A stretch of DNA of 64,000 nt from Stutzerimonas stutzeri (GTDB lineage Bacteria; Pseudomonadota; Gammaproteobacteria; Enterobacterales; Pasteurellaceae), in contig CABDVE010000001.1 in the NCBI GenBank assembly GCA_901420285.1, forward strand, positions 1,736,001-1,800,000, in the 5' to 3' direction. Positions 1-7,116 of the stretch are shown piece by piece. Below the pieces are notes generated by a model that saw only the letters and a list, made by a program, of their open reading frames with translations, was not told the DNA's origin and made no database searches. The translations under genes and the position numbers were made by a program. Each line of letters starts with the position of its first letter. Position 1 is the stretch's first letter.

Positions 1-1470
1 ACCGAAGGCACCGGAATTGTGGCCGTGGACTTGGTTGCCTACGCCGATTCCGATGGATTGGTTGCCGGTGACGTTGGAGGCGTTACCGATGGAGATGGAG
101 GCTTCGCCGGTGGCGTTAGCATAGAAGCCTTGGGCGATGGCGTAGTTGCCGGAGGAATTTGATACTACGCCTTGAGCGATGGAGTAATTACCAAGCGCGT
201 AAGCTGTTGCACCGATTGCAATCCCTGCTTGTGACGCCGCATAGGCGGAGTCCCCTAGCGCAAGTGAAACACGTCCCGCTGCGGATGAGCCTAAACCTAT
301 AGCGGTAGCTCGTAATGCTGTAGCACTCGCATTTAAACCCATGGCAATTGCGTATTGACCGGATGCATTGGCTTGATGTCCCATCGCCATAGATACACAT
401 CCACTTGCCCGAGTACGCAAACCGATAGCGATTGCAGCTTCATCGCTCGCGGTAGCATTTTCACCAATCGCGATAGTCTGATTAGCCGTGGAGTTGGACG
501 CATTACCAATGGCGATAGATCCAAGGCCGGTGGCATTAGCGAAAGCGCCTTGGGCGATGGAGTAATTGCCAGTGGCATTGCTGATTGCACCAATAGCCGT
601 TGCAAACAGGCCTTTTGCATTAGAAGAAGCCCCGACAGCCACTGAACCCATGCCTTTTGCGTTTGCAACCGAGCCGAATGCTGCGGCATTCTGACCTGTT
701 GCGCTTGCACCGCCTCCCACAGCTGAAGCACTATTTGCTGTCGCAGATGCAGATGAACCTATAGCAGTAGCCGATATTCCTGTCGCGTTAGCGCCGAAGC
801 CGTGGGCGATGGAATACTGGTCGGTGGCATTGGCAAAGTAGCCTTGCGCTATGCTGTGATGACCGGATGCGATGGCGTGATCACCAACTGCAAGAGATGA
901 AGTATCGCTTGCAGTCGCATTTGGACCAATTGCAATGGCATTCGCGCCCGTCGCGCCACTACCATCACGGTTGCCCGCGAAAGTGGAATTCACGCCGAAA
1001 TATTTCACGGAGTTTTTGCTGACGTTATAAAGTTGCGCACCCGTTACGGCGTCGGTGGAGTTTTCGGACACGAGGCCTTCGGCGACGCCTTGAATGCGGC
1101 GGCGTTCGTTGGCGCTGATGTTGCCGACGGAGATGACGCCGACGGTGCCTGTGCCGCTTAGGCCGGCGGTGGTGTTGCTGTCGGCCGCGGTGTAGGCGGT
1201 GTTGGAGCCTAAGAACACGGAGTTGCTCGCGGTGGTTTTGATGTCGTTACCGAGTGCAAATACGCCGGTTTGGCCTGCGGCGAGGGTGTTGTTGTTACCC
1301 ACGCTGTAGGACGCGTTGGCGTTAATCACGCTTGGATCACCGAATGCACCGGAGTTGTGTCCGTGAACTTGGTTGCCTACGCCGATACCGATGGATTGGT
1401 TGCCGGTGACGTTGGAGGCGTTACCGATGGAGATGGATTCGTGGCCAGAGGCGTTGGAGCGTAAACCTTG
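1..1470. repeat. In-frame 1338-bp offset direct repeat inside the adhesin gene
   Basis: Bases 1-100 and 1339-1438 are almost identical, and the surrounding head and neck modules correspond. The offset of 1338 bp is a multiple of three (446 codons), so recombination between copies would add or remove a whole head-neck module without breaking the frame. A second neck pair (RRIQGVAEG) is spaced 1050 bp apart, also in frame. Confidence 0.75.
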
Positions 1471-3135
1471 GGCGATGGAGTAGTTGCCGGTGGCATTAGC
1501 GACTGCACCGATTGCCACGGAAGCAGTTCCCACTGCATTGGAAACACTCCCCATGGCTAATGCCGAAATACCCTCTGCGGTGGCAAATGCACCCACAGCA
1601 ACCGTACTATCTTTTGTTGCGTTTGCGCCACGACCGAAAGCTGAAGCTATCATTCCTGTTGCATTTGCTCCATCACCTATGGCAACAGTATCTACATTTG
1701 AAGCATTAGCCCAGTGCCCCATGGCTATTGAATATTGGCCGGTTGCATTCGCATAGTAACCAACCCCCACACTCCAGAGCTCAGTTGAATTAACGTTTTG
1801 ACCGATAGCTATAGAGCCGGAATTACTTGCTTTCGAATACTGACCAATGGCCAAACCAGCCCCCCCATCTGCGCGAGCATTATCCCCAATCGCAATTGAC
1901 GATATATTCGCCGTTGTGGCATTTAGCCCGATTGCAATGGACTGACTGGAATTTGTTGATGCATTTGCACCGATGGCAATTGAATCCGCACCTACTGCAC
2001 CACTACCATCACGGTTGCCCGCTAAAACGGAATTCACGCCGAAATATTTCGAGCCTGTGGCATTTGCCATGGCGGCGTAAAGTTGGGCGCCGTTGACGGC
2101 GTCGGTGGATTGGTTGCTGATTAAGCCTTCGGCGACGCCTTGGATGCGGCGAGTATTGGTGCCTGCACCACTCACTGACACAACACCAACTACAGTACTC
2201 GATACGCTGGCATCACCTAGAGTAGTGGTGTTATTGCGCGCAGTGTATTGCGAATCAGAACCAAGGAAAACAGAGTTGCTCGTGATGTTTGTGATGTTAT
2301 TACCGAAGGCAAATACATCATTGTGGTAGGTTGTGCACCCGATCACGTTGTTGTTACCGATGGCAAAGCTATTAAAAAGCTGGGTTAAATTATTATTATA
2401 ACCCATGGCACCTGAAATGCGCGCACTGCTCAAAATGTTATTATTACCAATGGCATAGGAATGGCAAGTTTGCATCGTAAAGGTGTTATTATTCCCCAAA
2501 ATGCCAGAATCACTGGTTTGTAATGTAATATAGTTATTATCCCCTAAAAAGGTATTGTTATAACTCTGCAGGTCAACTTTAGTATTACTTCCAAAAACTC
2601 TATTTCTGTGACTCTGAGTAGCAATAGTTACGTTATCCCCAAATACATAATCATATTGCCCCATAACAACAGAAGAACTATTCCCTATAACAAATGAGTT
2701 AGTACTCCCGAAAGTAACGCTCGCCCACGTCCCTATTGCAAGGGAATAATTACCCTGTGAGGCTGCGTTATCCCCTAGCGCATAGGAATAAATTGCGCCA
2801 CCGCCACTTCCCCCAACTGAGCTGTTACCAATTGCTATAGAACCCGTACCACCGGCAAATGAACTATAGCCAATAGCGACAGCCCCCCCACTTGCTGTGG
2901 AACCCTCCGGAATGGCGGCATGGGCGGTTGAACTTAGGGCTAATAAAGTCACGGCGACGCTGCCGATTAAAGTGCCGCTGCCAAGTTTACCGAGCGGCAA
3001 TGCACCGTTTTGGCTTAGTGCCTCGTTCGATGCGGTGCTCGTGGCGGAGGCTTTTACGTGCCCGCGCGCGAGTTCGGATACGACGACCCAAGCTTGTTGG
3101 GCGGCGTTCCAGACAATTTTGTATATTTTGTTCAT
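1..3135 (-). CDS. Trimeric autotransporter adhesin (YadA/Hia-like), N-terminal part, truncated by window edge
   Basis: The reading frame is open from ATG 3133-3135 to base 1 (1045 codons) and continues off the left edge. Residues 1-30 (MNKIYKIVWNAAQQAWVVVS...) form an extended signal peptide region, followed by a hydrophobic core ending near STAHA (about residue 74). Next come dozens of 14-residue Hep_Hag head repeats of the type NATGNYSIAQG and ASSIAIG. The repeats are broken by two neck/stalk motifs, RRIQGVAEG plus NSTDAVNGAQLY, near 2070-2160 and 1040-1115. Such proteins are surface-anchored trimeric adhesins that bind host tissue; the C-terminal YadA beta-barrel anchor must lie outside the window. 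The 3' part visible here repeats an earlier module at an offset of 1338 bp. The family call is secure; which adhesin it is cannot be decided from this part. Confidence 0.93.
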   Translation of the reverse strand, partial: MNKIYKIVWNAAQQAWVVVSELARGHVKASATSTASNEALSQNGALPLGKLGSGTLIGSVAVTLLALSSTAHAAIPEGSTASGGAVAIGYSSFAGGTGSIAIGNSSVGGSGGGAIYSYALGDNAASQGNYSLAIGTWASVTFGSTNSFVIGNSSSVVMGQYDYVFGDNVTIATQSHRNRVFGSNTKVDLQSYNNTFLGDNNYITLQTSDSGILGNNNTFTMQTCHSYAIGNNNILSSARISGAMGYNNNLTQLFNSFAIGNNNVIGCTTYHNDVFAFGNNITNITSNSVFLGSDSQYTARNNTTTLGDASVSSTVVGVVSVSGAGTNTRRIQGVAEGLISNQSTDAVNGAQLYAAMANATGSKYFGVNSVLAGNRDGSGAVGADSIAIGANASTNSSQSIAIGLNATTANISSIAIGDNARADGGAGLAIGQYSKASNSGSIAIGQNVNSTELWSVGVGYYANATGQYSIAMGHWANASNVDTVAIGDGANATGMIASAFGRGANATKDSTVAVGAFATAEGISALAMGSVSNAVGTASVAIGAVANATGNYSIAQGLRSNASGHESISIGNASNVTGNQSIGIGVGNQVHGHNSGAFGDPSVINANASYSVGNNNTLAAGQTGVFALGNDIKTTASNSVFLGSNTAYTAADSNTTAGLSGTGTVGVISVGNISANERRRIQGVAEGLVSENSTDAVTGAQLYNVSKNSVKYFGVNSTFAGNRDGSGATGANAIAIGPNATASDTSSLAVGDHAIASGHHSIAQGYFANATDQYSIAHGFGANATGISATAIGSSASATANSASAVGGGASATGQNAAAFGSVANAKGMGSVAVGASSNAKGLFATAIGAISNATGNYSIAQGAFANATGLGSIAIGNASNSTANQTIAIGENATASDEAAIAIGLRTRASGCVSMAMGHQANASGQYAIAMGLNASATALRATAIGLGSSAAGRVSLALGDSAYAASQAGIAIGATAYALGNYSIAQGVVSNSSGNYAIAQGFYANATGEASISIGNASNVTGNQSIGIGVGNQVHGHNSGAFG

Positions 3136-3194
3136 TAAAATACTCCATTGTGGTTTGTGTTGTGGGCTTGCGCCCGTTGAAGAAATTTCTTGTT

Positions 3195-3222
3195 ATGGGT
3201 TCTCTTTGGGGGGAGAGCCCAT
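3195..3222 (-). other. Hairpin in the 5' leader of the adhesin gene
   Basis: ATGGGTTCTC and GAGAGCCCAT form a 10-bp stem with one mismatch, 60 bases upstream of the adhesin start codon. It would lie in the mRNA leader. Any regulatory role is inference. Confidence 0.35.
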
Positions 3223-3293
3223 AAGAAGTGAGTTGGTTTCTTCGTTAATTTGTATCGGGGTTCGATTTAACATCGGGTTTCGCCCTAGGGCGA

Positions 3294-3329
3294 CTTACTT
3301 TTTCTTTGCTTCGCCAAAGAAAAAGTAAG
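3294..3329. repeat. Hairpin element, copy A
   Basis: A perfect 15-bp stem, CTTACTTTTTCTTTG (3294-3308) against CAAAGAAAAAGTAAG (3315-3329), with a 6-base loop. It is preceded by GGGTTTCGCCC and followed by CAAAAAGAAAG, exactly as in copy B at 4521-4556. Confidence 0.75.
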
Positions 3330-3863
3330 CAAAAAGAAAGGCGACCCGACTAAGCCGCTTTTTATTCGCAACTCAGCACAGCTGACTTGCTCACCCCTTC
3401 GGGGCCGTCGGCAGAGCCGACGTTCAAAACGCGTTGCGTTTTGTCCATTTTTGTTAAAAATTTTTTTGACGGAAGGTTAGCAGTCTCCGCTGAACGCGTC
3501 GCTGGCGTAACCTTCCTAAAAATTTTTAACAAAAATGGGCGGCTTACACGGGATTCCGTTTTTTCTCCGTTGCGCTCCGCTGGCGTTACTTTCCTAAAAA
3601 TGCGCCCAAAAAATGGGCGATTTATACGGGGAGTCCGTTTTTTCTCTACTCCGCCACTTGTTCTTTTTTGGGCGGGGGAGTTCGTTTTTTCTCCGCTTTC
3701 AATGCGGTGCTGTTTTGTACTTTCGTTGTATGGCGCTCTATGAGCGCCTTTGGTTATGTTTTTGTTGTGTTTGGGCGCTGGGGCGCCGGTTTGAGTTTGC
3801 CGTCAGTTGGCTTTGTGAATGCCGTCTAAGTCATTTAGGCGGGGGGTGTGAATAAAAAAAACA

Positions 3864-3948
3864 CACTGCCCGGCGGGAGGCCCGCAAAGGTGGAACCGGC
3901 CGGGGCGCGCGTGCGGGGTGCTGGCGAGCCTCAGTCGGGTGGGCAGTG
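3864..3948. other. GC-rich structured block
   Basis: This stretch is much richer in G and C than its neighbourhood. CACTGCCC (3864-3871) can pair with GGGCAGTG (3941-3948), enclosing a second hairpin GCGGG/CCCGC (3873-3885). It could be part of a structured RNA or a relic of inserted DNA; no known RNA family was recognised. Confidence 0.3.
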
Positions 3949-3982
3949 AGGATGTGAAATTGGGTGTGGCGGCAAGCCGCGA

Positions 3983-4040
3983 CGGATAAATTGTGCGCGG
4001 TGAGGCGTGCCGTTGGGCGTTTCAATGCGGTGCTGTTTTG
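3983..4040 (+). repeat. 58-bp direct repeat, copy 1
   Basis: Runs from CGGATAAATTG to GGTGCTGTTTTG and matches 4106-4163 with about four differences. Each copy ends in the CAATGCGGTGCT motif. Confidence 0.8.
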
Positions 4041-4105
4041 ATGGTACGTTTTTGCTAGCGATTTGAGCGCTGCGTTGAATACGTTGGATAGTTTTTGTGC
4101 TACAG

Positions 4106-4163
4106 CGGATAAACTGCGCGCGATGAGGCGTGCCGTTGGGCGTTTCAATGCGGTGCTGTTTTG
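4106..4163 (+). repeat. 58-bp direct repeat, copy 2
   Basis: Second copy of the 58-bp repeat, starting CGGATAAACTG and ending GGTGCTGTTTTG, 123 bp downstream of copy 1. Confidence 0.8.
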
Positions 4164-4264
4164 GGTGTGCGTTGGGTGTGTTTTGTGGGCCGCGGTAATA
4201 ATCGGGGCGGCGCTTGGGTTTGGGGTTAGTAGCTGTGGCGCAGTAGGCGCAATACGAATGCGAA

Positions 4265-4350
<86 letters not shown>

Positions 4351-4520
4351 TTTTCATGGTAATGGCCTTTGGGGTTGGGTGTCTAGGATAAATTTGGGGG
4401 ATTATAGGTTTTTTTTGGGGGGATGTAAAATTTTTGGGTTATTTTTGGTTGTTTTTTTGGTTGGGGTTGTGGGTTTTGATATTTGTGATTTTTTGGAATC
4501 GGGTTTCGCCCGATGGGCGA

Positions 4521-4556
4521 CCTACTTTTTCTTTGCTCGTGCAAAGCAAAAGTAGG
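4521..4556. repeat. Hairpin element, copy B
   Basis: A 16-bp stem with one mismatch: CCTACTTTTTCTTTGC (4521-4536) against GCAAAGCAAAAGTAGG (4541-4556). Relative to copy A the second pair has changed from T-A to C-G on both arms, so the pairing is maintained. The flanks GGGTTTCGCCC and CAAAAAGAAAG are shared with copy A. Confidence 0.75.
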
Positions 4557-4872
4557 CAAAAAGAAAGCACGCCCCAATTAAATCGCTGTTCTTTGCTTTG
4601 TTTCAATTTTCTTTACGGCAATTTTGCAACTCGCGGCAAAGCCGCTCAAACAGAGCAAAATTGCCTAAAAATTGAAAGTCGCAAAGGCGATTTATATGGG
4701 GAGTTTTTTCTTTCTTCGGAAAATTGTTTTTGCTGCGCTGGGGTTAGTTTTTTAAAAATGAAGATAAAAAATGGGCGATTTACACGGGGGAGAGGGCTTT
4801 CTTCGGTTTGTTTTGGTGGGGTTAGTTTTTTAAAAATTTCATTTTTATTTGGGGGGTAAAAATTGCTTTCTT

Positions 4873-4892
4873 TTTGTATCCGTTCGAATACA
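4873..4892. promoter_or_regulatory. Dyad upstream of first toxin-antitoxin pair, putative operator
   Basis: TTGTAT-N8-ATACAA is a perfect 6-bp inverted repeat overlapping a possible -10 box TACAAT (4888-4893), 30 bases before the toxin start. Type II modules of this kind usually repress themselves through such a dyad; the role here is inferred. Confidence 0.4.
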
Positions 4893-4923
4893 ATGGTTGT
4901 TCGGTAAAATTAGTGTTACGACG

Positions 4924-5250
4924 ATGAATCAAATTATTATTACTCATTATTTTTCGATATGGCTTGAGCGGTTGAAAAATCCTGTCGCTAAAGCGGCTAT
5001 TGTTAGAAGAATTAAGAATGCCGGTAAAGGGAATTTTGGCGATCATAAATTGTTGGCCGGTGGGGGCGGGGTTTATGAGATGCGTGTAGATTGTGGTAAG
5101 GGTTATCGGGTTTATTATGCTCAGCGGGGGGAGGCGATTTATATTTTGCTATATGGCGGGGATAAATCGACGCAGCAAGACGATATTGAGAAGGCGCGGG
5201 CATTATGGGCGGAATTGAAACAGACAGGAGGAAAGGATGGAATTTATTGA
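4924..5250 (+). CDS. Type II toxin, RelE/ParE superfamily (addiction module killer protein)
   Basis: A 108-residue basic protein beginning MNQIIITHYFSIWLERLKN. It has the typical order of this toxin family: an N-terminal helix WLERLKNPVAKAAIVRRI, then GNFGDHK, then YEMRVDCGKGYRVYYAQRG, and YILLYGGDKSTQ near the C-terminus. These toxins are usually ribosome-dependent or free mRNA interferases. The start at 4924 matches the usual family N-terminus; a longer frame back to 4849 has no ribosome site. It overlaps the antitoxin gene by 14 bases, so the two are translationally coupled with the toxin first. Family assignment is firm; the exact target is unknown. Confidence 0.85.
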   Translation: MNQIIITHYFSIWLERLKNPVAKAAIVRRIKNAGKGNFGDHKLLAGGGGVYEMRVDCGKGYRVYYAQRGEAIYILLYGGDKSTQQDDIEKARALWAELKQTGGKDGIY

Positions 5251-5560
5251 GATGAATGATGAGATGACGGAAAAGCATGGTTTGCGGCCTTTTGATGTGG
5301 CGGAGTTTTTAGACGATGAGGAGACAATACGCGCTTATTTGGCGGAGGTGTTGCAGGAAGGCGATCAAGATGAATTTTTAGAAGCTTTGAATGATGTGGC
5401 GCGGGCGCGTGGGATTGCGGAGCTTGCCAGACAAACGGGGCTTGGGCGTGAAAGTTTGTATAAAACGCTTTCTAAAGGCAGTAAGCCGCGGTTCGAGACG
5501 ATTCAGAAAATATTGGCTGCGTTTAATCTTGTTTTAATTCCGCAGATTAAGAATGTTTAA
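5237..5560 (+). CDS. Antitoxin with helix-turn-helix, partner of the upstream toxin
   Basis: 107 residues. The N-terminal half is acidic (DVAEFLDDEETIRAYLAEVL) and the C-terminal half is a helix-turn-helix (GIAELARQTGLGRESLYKTL, then KPRFETIQKILAAFNLVL), the layout of addiction-module antidote proteins that pair with this toxin family. It starts within the toxin gene after AGGAGGAAAGG, giving a strong ribosome site. It should neutralise the toxin and repress the operon through the upstream dyad. Toxin-first order is normal for this subfamily. Confidence 0.85.
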   Translation: MEFIEMNDEMTEKHGLRPFDVAEFLDDEETIRAYLAEVLQEGDQDEFLEALNDVARARGIAELARQTGLGRESLYKTLSKGSKPRFETIQKILAAFNLVLIPQIKNV

Positions 5561-5607
5561 AAACGAGGCGTGTTTTGAGATTTCGATTTAGCACCGCATT
5601 GGGTTGT

Positions 5608-5635
5608 TTGCTTTTGGTGGTTGTCGGGGTATAGT
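5608..5635 (+). promoter_or_regulatory. Putative promoter of the second toxin-antitoxin pair
   Basis: TTGCTT (5608-5613) and TATAGT (5630-5635) are separated by 16 bases and lie 26 bases upstream of the antitoxin start, with an AGGTG ribosome site between. Confidence 0.45.
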
Positions 5636-5660
5636 GGCGCGGTTAGATTGGAGGTGAAAA

Positions 5661-5846
5661 ATGTTTAAAGAAGAAGGTTATGAGGCGTTTTTGGCGGAGA
5701 AGATTCGTCGCGGGGAAGAGGATGTTAAGGCCGGGCGGGTTGTGACGCTTGAGGATGCGCAAGTAAGATGGCAAAAAACCATTGAGCGTAAGGCGGCGGA
5801 ATTAGCTAAGCAGGAGGAGGAACTGATCGGGGGCGTTTGTGGCTAA
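5661..5846 (+). CDS. Probable antitoxin of second toxin-antitoxin module
   Basis: A 61-residue, highly charged, largely helical protein (MFKEEGYEAFLAEKIRRGEE... AELAKQEEELIGG) with ribosome site GGAGGTG. It overlaps the following toxin gene by 8 bases. I recognise no specific DNA-binding fold. Size, composition, overlap and position directly before a RelE/ParE-type toxin make it the likely antitoxin. It is antitoxin-first, unlike the neighbouring module. Confidence 0.7.
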   Translation: MFKEEGYEAFLAEKIRRGEEDVKAGRVVTLEDAQVRWQKTIERKAAELAKQEEELIGGVCG

Positions 5847-6123
5847 GGTGATTCTGTCCCAATCGGCTGAACGTGATGTTGATGAAATTTTGGCCAGCGT
5901 CTATGATTTCACCGGTTTTATTTCGACGCCTGAGAGATTAATGGCGGAATTTATTAAAACGTTTGAATTGATTGCATTTATGCCAAATGCTATTGGTAGG
6001 TTGCGCGATGATGGTATGCGTGAGGCGTTTTGTCGCGGTTATCGCATCGTGTATGATATGGCGGGCGATGAGGTGCGGATTCAAACCGTTATTCACAGTC
6101 GGCGGCTGTATCCTCGCCCTTGA
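5839..6123 (+). CDS. Type II toxin, RelE/ParE family
   Basis: 94 residues beginning with GTG: (V/M)AKVILSQSAERDVDEILASVYDF, then FELIAFMPNAIGRLRDDGMREAFCRGYRIVYDMAGDEVRIQTVIHSRRLYP. The pattern of an N-terminal SAERDVDEI helix, a central MP..GR segment, a basic GYRIVY strand and a final IxHSRR strand is that of ParE/RelE toxins. The GTG start is chosen because no ATG precedes the conserved region and it overlaps the antitoxin stop. A rho-independent terminator follows directly. Confidence 0.82.
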   Translation: MAKVILSQSAERDVDEILASVYDFTGFISTPERLMAEFIKTFELIAFMPNAIGRLRDDGMREAFCRGYRIVYDMAGDEVRIQTVIHSRRLYPRP

Positions 6124-6147
6124 AACGCCCGGTTGGGCGTTTTTTTG
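6123..6147 (+). terminator. Terminator after second toxin-antitoxin module
   Basis: ACGCCC-GGTT-GGGCGT stem followed by seven T, starting at the last base of the toxin stop codon. Confidence 0.8.
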
Positions 6148-6186
6148 TGGGGTCAATGCGGTGCTGATTTAATACTTCAAATTGAT

Positions 6187-6216
6187 AAAGGCGCGTTGGG
6201 GGCGCCTTTATTTTGT
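6187..6216. terminator. Convergent terminator hairpin
   Basis: AAAGGCGC (6187-6194) pairs with GCGCCTTT (6202-6209), followed by ATTTTGTTTT on the plus strand. It lies between the toxin-antitoxin operon and the 3' end of the yedI-like gene. Confidence 0.6.
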
Positions 6217-6217
6217 T

Positions 6218-7078
6218 TTAATGTTTTCCGAAAATTTTTATTACCGGTAATACTACGCCGCAAGCGAGAAGGCCGATTATTAAGCCGATGATGAGGGCGG
6301 CGAGGTTACTTGTCCAGCCGTCGGCGAATCCGTGTTGTTCGAGGAAATGGTGAATAAAATCCAAGTTGTGGACGAAAATGCCGCCGCCTACGAGGAACAT
6401 GGCAAGGGTGCCGATGACGTTTAGCGAGCGCATAAATTTCGGCATAATTAGTAAAATCGCGCGGCCGATATGTTGGGTGGGGGTGCCTTTTTGTATGAGG
6501 TATAAGCCGAAATCGTCGGCTTTAACAATTAATGCCACTAAGCCGTAAACGAAAGCGGTAATGCCGATACCGATAAGTAATAAGGCGACGATGCGCGTTG
6601 ATAAGTCAGCTTGGGTTAATTCGCCTAAGGCGATGATGATGATTTCTGCCGATAAAATAAAGTCGGTGCGAATTGCGCCTTTGATTTTTTCGGCTTCATT
6701 AAACCTATCTTGCGGTTTGTGTTGTTCTTGCTTTTGTGTTTGCGATAGAAATTTATGCAGTAATTTTTCTACGCCCTCAAAACACAAATAAGCGCCGCCG
6801 AGCATTAATAGTGGCACGATAAGGCTGGGCAGAAACGCGGAGAGCAATAAGGCGATGGGAATTAACACCGCTTTGTTGATGAAAGAACCTTTGGCCACGG
6901 CCCAAACAATCGGCAATTCGCGTTCTGCGCCGGCGCCGGCCACTTGGTTGGCATTGAGTGCCAGATCGTCGCCCACGACGCCGACGGTTTTTTTGGCGGC
7001 GGTTTTGGTCATTAAGGCGACGTCGTCAAGAATTGAGGCGATATCATCTATTAAAGTAAAAAGCGAACTAAACGCCAT
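6218..7078 (-). CDS. yedI: DUF808 family inner-membrane protein (YedI-like)
   Basis: 286 residues. The N-terminus MAFSSLFTLIDDIASILDDV, followed by MTKTAAKKTVGVVGDDLALN, is diagnostic of the DUF808/YedI family. At least five hydrophobic segments follow (for example LIPIALLLSAFLPSLIVPLL, IALLLIGIGITAFVYGLVAL and LAALIIGLIIGLLACGVVL), so it is a multi-pass inner membrane protein. No biochemical function is established for the family. It is separated from dnaX by 38 bases and could be cotranscribed with it, since both read leftwards. Confidence 0.85.
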   Translation of the reverse strand: MAFSSLFTLIDDIASILDDVALMTKTAAKKTVGVVGDDLALNANQVAGAGAERELPIVWAVAKGSFINKAVLIPIALLLSAFLPSLIVPLLMLGGAYLCFEGVEKLLHKFLSQTQKQEQHKPQDRFNEAEKIKGAIRTDFILSAEIIIIALGELTQADLSTRIVALLLIGIGITAFVYGLVALIVKADDFGLYLIQKGTPTQHIGRAILLIMPKFMRSLNVIGTLAMFLVGGGIFVHNLDFIHHFLEQHGFADGWTSNLAALIIGLIIGLLACGVVLPVIKIFGKH

Positions 7079-7116
7079 AGTTTTTCCTTTTTGGTTAAAT
7101 TTTGAGTGAAACGAGA

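Noticed and set aside
3387-3855. Small plus-strand frames in the repeat region as genes
   Set aside because: Their translations (RFFSTPPLVLF, FFLRFQCGAVLY) follow repeated non-coding segments, lack ribosome sites and overlap in several frames.
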